Shown here: one piece after another, positions 59,274 through 64,000 of the stretch
How positions within the stretch are numbered: position 1 is the first letter of the stretch
How the letters are laid out: each line of letters starts with the position of its first letter
Assembly: GCF_007197885.1 (NCBI RefSeq)
Contig: NZ_VKKG01000004.1
Coordinates: 62,001-126,000 of the forward strand
Direction of reading: 5' to 3'
Source of the DNA: Tessaracoccus rhinocerotis
Lineage (GTDB): Bacteria > Actinomycetota > Actinomycetes > Propionibacteriales > Propionibacteriaceae
DNA: 64,000 bases
Program-made: the position numbers and the translations under genes
The notes under the pieces: model-generated
What the model saw: only the letters and a program-made list of their open reading frames with translations
Database searches by the model: none
Told to the model about the DNA's origin: nothing

Positions 59274-60635
59274 TCAGAACGGAGGGTTCGTGAACCGCGA
59301 GTAGTGGCCCTGGAACAGGGCGTCGATCTTGCCGGTCTCGCCGTTTCGGTGCTTGGGGATGTGGAACGCCGCGAGCCCGCGTTCCTCGTCGGTGGGGTTC
59401 TGGGAGTACATCTCGGGGCGGTGCAGCATCAGGACGATGTCCGCGTCCTGCTCGAGCGAGCCGGACTCTCGCAGGTCCGACAGGGCGGGGATGCCGTCCT
59501 TGCGCTGCTCGGTGTTGCGGCTCAGCTGGCTGAGCGCGATCACCGGGATCTCCAGCTCCTTGGCCAGCAGCTTGATCTGGCGGGAGAACTCGGAGACCTC
59601 GAGCTGGCGGGACTCCACCTTCTTGCCGGAGGTCATCAGCTGGATGTAGTCGATGGCGATGAGCTTGAGGTCGTGGCGCTGCTTGAGGCGGCGGGCCTTG
59701 GCGCGGATCTCCATCATCGTCAGGTTCGGCGAGTCGTCGATGAAGAACGGCTTCTCGGTCATCTGCACGGACTTGTCGGTGATGCGCTGCCAGTCCGACT
59801 CGTCCATCTTCCCGCCGCGGATCTTCTTCAGCGGCACCGAAGCCTCTGCCGAGAGCACCTTCATCACGATCTCCGTGCGGCTCATCTCGAGCGAGAAGAA
59901 CGCCGTGGCCATGTCGTGGTGGATGGCCGCCGAGCGGCAGACGTCGAGCGCGAAGGTGGACTTGCCGACGCCGGGGCGGGCGGCGACGATGATCATCTGG
60001 CCCGAGTGCAGGCCGTTGGTCATCCGGTCCAGTTCGATGAAGCCCGTGGGGACGCCGGAGAGCCCGTCACCCGAGTTGCTGATCGCCTCCATCTCGTCGA
60101 ACGTCGGCTCCATCAGCTCGCGCAGGCTCTTGTAGTCCTCCGAGGACTTGCTCTCGGTGACCTCGAAGAGCGTCTGCTGCGCCTCGTCGACGATGTTGTC
60201 CACCTCGCCCTGGCCCAGGTAGCCGAGCTGGGCGATGCGGATGGAGGCGTTCACCAGCCGTCGAAGGATGGCCTTTTCGCGGACGAGCTCCGCGTAGTAG
60301 GAGGCGTTGGCGGCGATCGATACCGAGGCCAGCAGGTCGTGCAGGTAGACCGCGCCGCCGACCTTGCTCAGCTCGCCCTGCTTGCCCAGTTCGCCGGCCA
60401 CCGTGATCGGGTCGGCTGGCTCCCCGCGCCCGTAGAGGTTGATGATGGCCTCGAAGATGGACTCGTGGTTCGGGCGGTAGAAGTCCACCCCCCTCAGCAC
60501 CTCGACGACGTCGGAGATGGCGTCCTTGCTCATCATCATGGCGCCCAGGACGCTCTGCTCGGCGGCAAGGTCCTGCGGCGGGGTACGGTCCAGTTCGCTG
60601 ACCGCGCCACCGCCGTTGATGTGCTGTACGGACAT
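59274..60635 (-). CDS. dnaB: replicative DNA helicase DnaB
   Basis: A 453-residue hexameric helicase that unwinds the replication fork. The N-terminal domain has RTPPQDLAAEQSVLGAMMMS and DPITVAGELGKQGEL; the RecA core has Walker A VAARPGVGKSTFALDV, FFSLEMSRTEIVMK, Walker B LKLIAIDYIQLM, and IALSQLSRNTEQR with ADIVLMLHRPEMY near the end. No intein is present. The ATG at 60635 is preferred (GGAGGGTCACGA upstream) over an upstream in-frame opening at 60761. It stands alone on the minus strand, closed by the shared terminator. Confidence 0.95.
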   Translation of the reverse strand: MSVQHINGGGAVSELDRTPPQDLAAEQSVLGAMMMSKDAISDVVEVLRGVDFYRPNHESIFEAIINLYGRGEPADPITVAGELGKQGELSKVGGAVYLHDLLASVSIAANASYYAELVREKAILRRLVNASIRIAQLGYLGQGEVDNIVDEAQQTLFEVTESKSSEDYKSLRELMEPTFDEMEAISNSGDGLSGVPTGFIELDRMTNGLHSGQMIIVAARPGVGKSTFALDVCRSAAIHHDMATAFFSLEMSRTEIVMKVLSAEASVPLKKIRGGKMDESDWQRITDKSVQMTEKPFFIDDSPNLTMMEIRAKARRLKQRHDLKLIAIDYIQLMTSGKKVESRQLEVSEFSRQIKLLAKELEIPVIALSQLSRNTEQRKDGIPALSDLRESGSLEQDADIVLMLHRPEMYSQNPTDEERGLAAFHIPKHRNGETGKIDALFQGHYSRFTNPPF

Positions 60636-60829
60636 CGGTTCGTGACCCTCCTGATCGTCGTGGTTCGAGCCGGGCCACGTGCACCGGAAGCACAACACGT
60701 TAGTGCACCACCGCCGACCCACCCACATGTCTACGCGCCACCACTGACAAGCTGGGGACAACGTGCCCGTAGCCGTGGAATAGCCTGTTGAACGGCTGTG
60801 GGAAGCGGTGGACGGGCAGTCTCAAAGGC

Positions 60830-61001
60830 TGTGGAAAGAAGATTCCGACACGCCGCGACGGCCGTTACCGAATCGTTATCAACGGCTCCCGGCTCGGCGA
60901 GAAGTGCCGTCGGACGAGGGCTGCGGCTCTTGTCGCAGGAGTTTCGGCGAATGTTTCGGAGGCGCCGAACTCTCCACAACCCAAGGTTCGCCTGTGGACA
61001 A
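60830..61001. other. gene-free stretch with DnaA-box-like sequences
   Basis: The region between dnaB (60635) and copZ (61124) has no credible gene. It contains TGTGGACAA (60993-61001, inverse of the actinobacterial box TTGTCCACA), CTCTCCACA (60970-60978) and TGTGGAAAG (60830-60838). These are suggestive of DnaA binding but few, so a replication or regulatory role is speculative. Confidence 0.3.
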
Positions 61002-61022
61002 CACCGAAGCCGCAACCCCCGC

Positions 61023-61050
61023 TTGCGCCCATACCCCTAGGGGGTATGAT
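61023..61050 (+). promoter_or_regulatory. CsoR-type copper operator and promoter of copZ-copA
   Basis: CATACCCCTAGGGGGTATG (61030-61048) is the near-perfect GC palindrome of CsoR copper-sensing repressors. It overlaps a -10 TATGAT (61045-61050), with TTGCGC (61023-61028) 16 bp upstream as -35. Copper would release CsoR and open transcription. No csoR gene is in the window. Confidence 0.85.
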
Positions 61051-61123
61051 GTGTTTGTTGGGTGGCAGCATGCCCTATGGCCCCAACCCTGGCGCCCGCC
61101 GAGTCCGACGAGAGGAATCCGAC

Positions 61124-61333
61124 ATGATCACCAACTACACCGTCACTGGAATGACCTGTGGAAACTGCGTCCACCACGTCACCGAGGAGGTCTCCGAGAT
61201 CGCCGGTGTCAAGAAGGTCGACGTCACGCTCGAGGGCGGCAACATGGCCGTCGAGTCCGACGCCCCCATCGCCTTCTCCGACATCGTCGCCGCCGTCGAG
61301 GAGGCCGGCGAGTACGCCGTCGCCCAGGCCTGA
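61124..61333 (+). CDS. CopZ-like copper chaperone
   Basis: A 69-residue heavy-metal-associated domain. The metal site is GMTCGNCVHHV (CxxC), with the beta-alpha-beta pattern AGVKKVDVTLEGG and IVAAVEEAGEYAV. AGAGGAATCC leads to the ATG. It carries Cu(I) to the CopA ATPase encoded 41 bases downstream and is controlled by the CsoR box. Confidence 0.9.
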   Translation: MITNYTVTGMTCGNCVHHVTEEVSEIAGVKKVDVTLEGGNMAVESDAPIAFSDIVAAVEEAGEYAVAQA

Positions 61334-61374
61334 CCAGAATCCAGCGCCCGCCGTGGCGCAATGAGGAGACAGCA

Positions 61375-63603
61375 GTGTCAACCACCACCGAGAAGCCGAC
61401 GGCCAGCCCGGTCTCGCTCGACATCGACGGCATGACGTGCGCGTCGTGCGCCAACCGGATCGAGAAACGGCTGAACAAGGTGGGGGGCGTCACCGCCACC
61501 GTCAACTACGCCACCGAGAAGGCCAGCGTCCGCGCCCCAGAGGGTGTGACCACCGAGCAGCTCGTCGAGGTGGTGCGCGCCGCAGGCTACGACGCGCGGC
61601 TGACCAGCCCCGACGTCGTCCGGCCGAACCACGCGCAGGTGCTGCGCCCACGGATGCTGCTGGCGTTCGCGCTGGGCATCCCAGTGGTGGCTGTGTCGAT
61701 GGTGCCCGTGCTGCAGTTCCCCGCGTGGCAGTGGGTGGCCCTCGTGTTCACCGCCGTCATCGTGTTCTGGTGCGGACGGTCCTTCCATGCGGCCACTTGG
61801 AACAACCTGCGCCACGGCTCCACCACCATGGACACCCTCGTGACCATCGGCACCGTCGCGGCGTTCGGGTGGTCGCTGGTCGCCATGGTCTTCGGCGGCG
61901 CAGGGATGATCGGGATGCGCCACGAATTCACCCTCTCGCTCGGCAGCACGGACCCGCTCGAGGCGATCTACTTCGAGGCGGCCGCCGCGATCATCGCCTT
62001 CCTGCTGCTCGGCCGTTGGATCGAGGCCCGCTCCAAGCAGGAGGCGGGCGCGGCCGTCCGCGCACTCTTGGAGGTCGGCGCCAAACGCGCCAATGTCGTG
62101 CGTGACGGCGTGGAGTCCACCGTCGCCGTCGACAGCCTCGCCGTGGGCGACGTCGTCGTCGTGCGCCCGGGTGAGAAGGTCGCGGCCGACGGCGAGGTCG
62201 TCGAGGGCCAGTCCGCCGTCGACGCCTCCATCATCACCGGTGAGTCGATGCCGGTGGAGGTCGCGCCCGGCGCCCACGTCGTCGGAGGTTCCCTGAACAC
62301 CACCGGCAGACTGCTCGTGCGCGCCACCGCCGTGGGCGCCCAGACCCAGCTCGCCCAGATCGCAAGGCTCGTCGAGGAGGCGCAGACCGACAAGTCCAAC
62401 GCCCAGCGCCTCGCCGACAGGGTCACCGGGTGGTTCGTGCCCGCCGTCATCGGCACCGCCGTCGTCACGCTCCTGGTGCACCTCTTGGTGGGCAACGGCC
62501 TCACCTTCGCCCTGACCGCCGCGATCGCGGTGCTGATCATCGCGTGCCCCTGCGCACTGGGCCTCGCCACGCCGTCTGCGCTGCTGGCCGGAACGGGGCG
62601 GGGCGCGCAGCTCGGCACCGTGATCCGTGGCGCCCAGGCGCTGGAGAAGGCCAGCAAGATCGACACGATCGTCCTCGACAAGACCGGCACGCTCACCACC
62701 GGCACCATGGCCGTGCTGGCGGTCGAGGCGGCCGACGGTGTCACCGAGTCCCGGCTGCTGGCCGTCGCCGCCGCAGTTGAGGCCGGTTCCGAGCACCCGA
62801 TCGCCCGCGCCGTCGTGGCCCACGCCCGGGCCGCCGGCGTCGACGAGGTGGAGGCAGACGGTTTCCGAATCGTCGCCGGGCACGGCGTCACCGCCAGTGT
62901 CCGCATCGACGGCCACACGGGGGATGCCCTCGTCGGCAACTCGCGGCTCGTCACCAACGCTCCGGCAGCCGGCGGCGACGTCGTGGGCAGCGAGGTGCTC
63001 GTTTCCCTCGCCGGCACCTACCTCGGCCGCATCGTCGTCGGCGACGAGCTCAAGCCCGGTGCCGCCGCAGCGATCTCGCGCCTGCGCGAACTCGGCCTGC
63101 GCCCGGTCCTGCTGACCGGCGACAACCGCGCCGCGGCGGAGAAGGTGGCGGCCGAGGCCGGCATCACCGACATCAGCGCCGACGTCCTGCCCCAGGGCAA
63201 GGCGCAGGTGGTCGCCGACCTGCAGGCCCAGGGCCGCAACGTCGCAATGGTGGGCGACGGCGTGAACGACGCCGCAGCCCTCGCCCGGGCGGACCTGGGG
63301 ATCGCCATGGGACAGGGCACCGACGCGGCCATCGCCGCGAGCGACATCACCCTGATGCGCGACGACCTCGCCTCCGTGGTCGACGCCGTCCGCCTGTCCC
63401 GCGCCACCGACCGCACCATCAAGTCCAACCTGGTGTGGGCGTTCGCCTACAACGTGGCGGCCATCCCGATCGCGGCCCTCGGGCTGCTGACGCCGATGAT
63501 CGCGGGCGCGGCCATGGCCTTCTCCAGCGTGTTCGTGGTGCTCAACAGCCTGCGGCTCAAGGCGTTCCGGGCGGAGCGTCGGCCCACTGCGGCGCGGCGC
63601 TGA
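61375..63603 (+). CDS. copper-exporting P1B-type ATPase CopA
   Basis: A 742-residue copper pump. One N-terminal metal-binding domain (GMTCASCANRIEKRL), eight predicted membrane helices, the intramembrane CPCALGLATP site, phosphorylation motif DKTGTLTTGT, TGES in the actuator domain (ITGESMPVE), HP in the N-domain (SEHPIARAVV) and the hinge GDGVNDAAAL are all present. GTG 61375 with AATGAGGAGAC is the start; the frame is open well upstream, but that part lies within copZ DNA in another frame. It expels Cu(I) received from CopZ and follows it in the CsoR-controlled operon. Confidence 0.94.
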   Translation: MSTTTEKPTASPVSLDIDGMTCASCANRIEKRLNKVGGVTATVNYATEKASVRAPEGVTTEQLVEVVRAAGYDARLTSPDVVRPNHAQVLRPRMLLAFALGIPVVAVSMVPVLQFPAWQWVALVFTAVIVFWCGRSFHAATWNNLRHGSTTMDTLVTIGTVAAFGWSLVAMVFGGAGMIGMRHEFTLSLGSTDPLEAIYFEAAAAIIAFLLLGRWIEARSKQEAGAAVRALLEVGAKRANVVRDGVESTVAVDSLAVGDVVVVRPGEKVAADGEVVEGQSAVDASIITGESMPVEVAPGAHVVGGSLNTTGRLLVRATAVGAQTQLAQIARLVEEAQTDKSNAQRLADRVTGWFVPAVIGTAVVTLLVHLLVGNGLTFALTAAIAVLIIACPCALGLATPSALLAGTGRGAQLGTVIRGAQALEKASKIDTIVLDKTGTLTTGTMAVLAVEAADGVTESRLLAVAAAVEAGSEHPIARAVVAHARAAGVDEVEADGFRIVAGHGVTASVRIDGHTGDALVGNSRLVTNAPAAGGDVVGSEVLVSLAGTYLGRIVVGDELKPGAAAAISRLRELGLRPVLLTGDNRAAAEKVAAEAGITDISADVLPQGKAQVVADLQAQGRNVAMVGDGVNDAAALARADLGIAMGQGTDAAIAASDITLMRDDLASVVDAVRLSRATDRTIKSNLVWAFAYNVAAIPIAALGLLTPMIAGAAMAFSSVFVVLNSLRLKAFRAERRPTAARR

Positions 63604-63731
63604 GGAACCGGCTCCCGTAGCAGGAATCTGAGAGATTCTCAGAAAGAGTTTGGGATTCATTCAGGTTCGGGTTAACCTGATGAGGCCGGACAACTCCGGC
63701 ACCACCTCAGATTCACTGGAGTAGTACCTGT

Positions 63732-64000
63732 ATGGCCAAGAAGATCTGGATCCCCGTAGCCGCCGGCACCGCCGCGCTGGCACTGGTCGGCACGGCTGGG
63801 GTCGCCACCGCGCTGCACAAGAATGACGTGGTCCTCGTCGTCGACGGCGTCGCCACCTCGATGGCCGTCCGCGAGGACACCGTCGCCGAGGTCCTCGAGC
63901 TCGAGGGCATCAACGTCGGCGAGCACGACGTGGTCCTGCCGGCGCAGGAGTCCACCATCACCCAGGACATGGAGATCACCGTCAACTACGGCCGGCCGCT
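63732..64000 (+). CDS. DUF348 (ubiquitin-like) protein, RpfB-type, cut by the window edge
   Basis: The readable 89 residues begin with a membrane anchor or signal (KKIWIPVAAGTAALALVGTAGV) and continue into a DUF348 repeat: DVVLVVDGVATSMAVREDTV followed by AEVLELEGINVGEHDVVLPA. Such repeats, a G5 domain and a resuscitation-promoting-factor transglycosylase domain make up RpfB; only the first repeat is in view. RpfB remodels peptidoglycan during growth. No near-consensus ribosome binding site is evident before ATG 63732. Between copA and this gene lies CTGAGAGATTCTCAG, a short palindrome. Confidence 0.8.
   Translation, partial: MAKKIWIPVAAGTAALALVGTAGVATALHKNDVVLVVDGVATSMAVREDTVAEVLELEGINVGEHDVVLPAQESTITQDMEITVNYGRP

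Noticed and set aside
59250-60791. Long plus-strand open frame opposite dnaB
   Set aside because: It is the antisense shadow of a well-conserved helicase gene; its composition (Leu/Val/Asp/His-rich) is typical of high-GC antisense frames.
63604-63731. Riboswitch before the RpfB-like gene
   Set aside because: The 128-base gap is too short for the ydaO-type structures known before rpf genes, and only a small palindrome is visible.

Overview
The window is high-GC DNA from an actinobacterium. The gene set (LigD polymerase domain, CsoR-type copper operator, DUF348/Rpf-like protein, YTGN-type actinobacterial DnaA boxes, GTG/TTG starts) and codon use suggest a Propionibacteriaceae-like organism, but the genus is not proven. 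The window is dominated by carbohydrate uptake and degradation genes, bordered by housekeeping genes at both ends.

Layout. (1) 0-1.6 kb: tail of an unknown gene, a stand-alone LigD-type polymerase domain protein and a small hypothetical gene. (2) 1.6-12.9 kb: one LacI-controlled operon with importer SBP and two permeases, Tat-exported GH144-like glucanase, GH3 and a GH94 1,2-beta-oligoglucan phosphorylase-like enzyme. The order and domain content match a beta-1,2-glucan (sophoro-oligosaccharide) utilization locus. The GH94 gene carries two in-frame palindromic/tandem repeat insertions. (3) 12.9-18.4 kb, minus strand: orphan sugar-binding lipoprotein, GH36 alpha-galactosidase, YbaK deacylase and a baeRF-type protein. 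(4) 18.4-28.4 kb: DUF2291, ribose-type ABC importer, split transketolase, FGGY kinase, TIM-barrel isomerase and SorC regulator. This set has the composition of the transketolase branch of D-apiose catabolism.

(5) 28.5-56.4 kb: a SNF2-type helicase gene is split between its two helicase lobes by about 25.3 kb. A 272-bp piece of the helicase gene is present at both edges as a direct repeat (30076-30347 and 55339-55610). Recombination between the copies would remove exactly 25,263 bp and restore an 875-codon reading frame. The inserted DNA carries a 5' flavodoxin fragment, an Opp-type importer (with a permease-ATPase fusion), GH78, GH3, GH43, GH2, a second GH3, a DUF5060/apiosidase-like glycosidase, a LacI regulator, a Bcr/CflA-type MFS protein, a nucleoside hydrolase pseudogene, a secreted alpha/beta hydrolase and a broken second copy of the transketolase N-half gene. 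Its promoters share AGAACGTTCT-type operators, so the LacI regulator probably controls the whole island. By eye its codons are less GC-biased than the flanks.

(6) 56.4-64 kb: NUDIX remnant, DUF2277, a three-gene stress/envelope cluster (Ala/Glu-rich membrane protein, holin-like YqjE type, DUF3618), dnaB on the minus strand, copZ-copA behind a CsoR box, and the start of a DUF348 (RpfB-like) gene at the right edge.

Taken together the window describes a bacterium specialised in plant or microbial glycans. The island glycosidases (rhamnosidase, xylosidase/arabinofuranosidase, beta-glycosidases, apiosidase-like) could release apiose and other sugars, and the resident ABC/SorC operon could import and catabolise apiose. 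This functional link is an inference.
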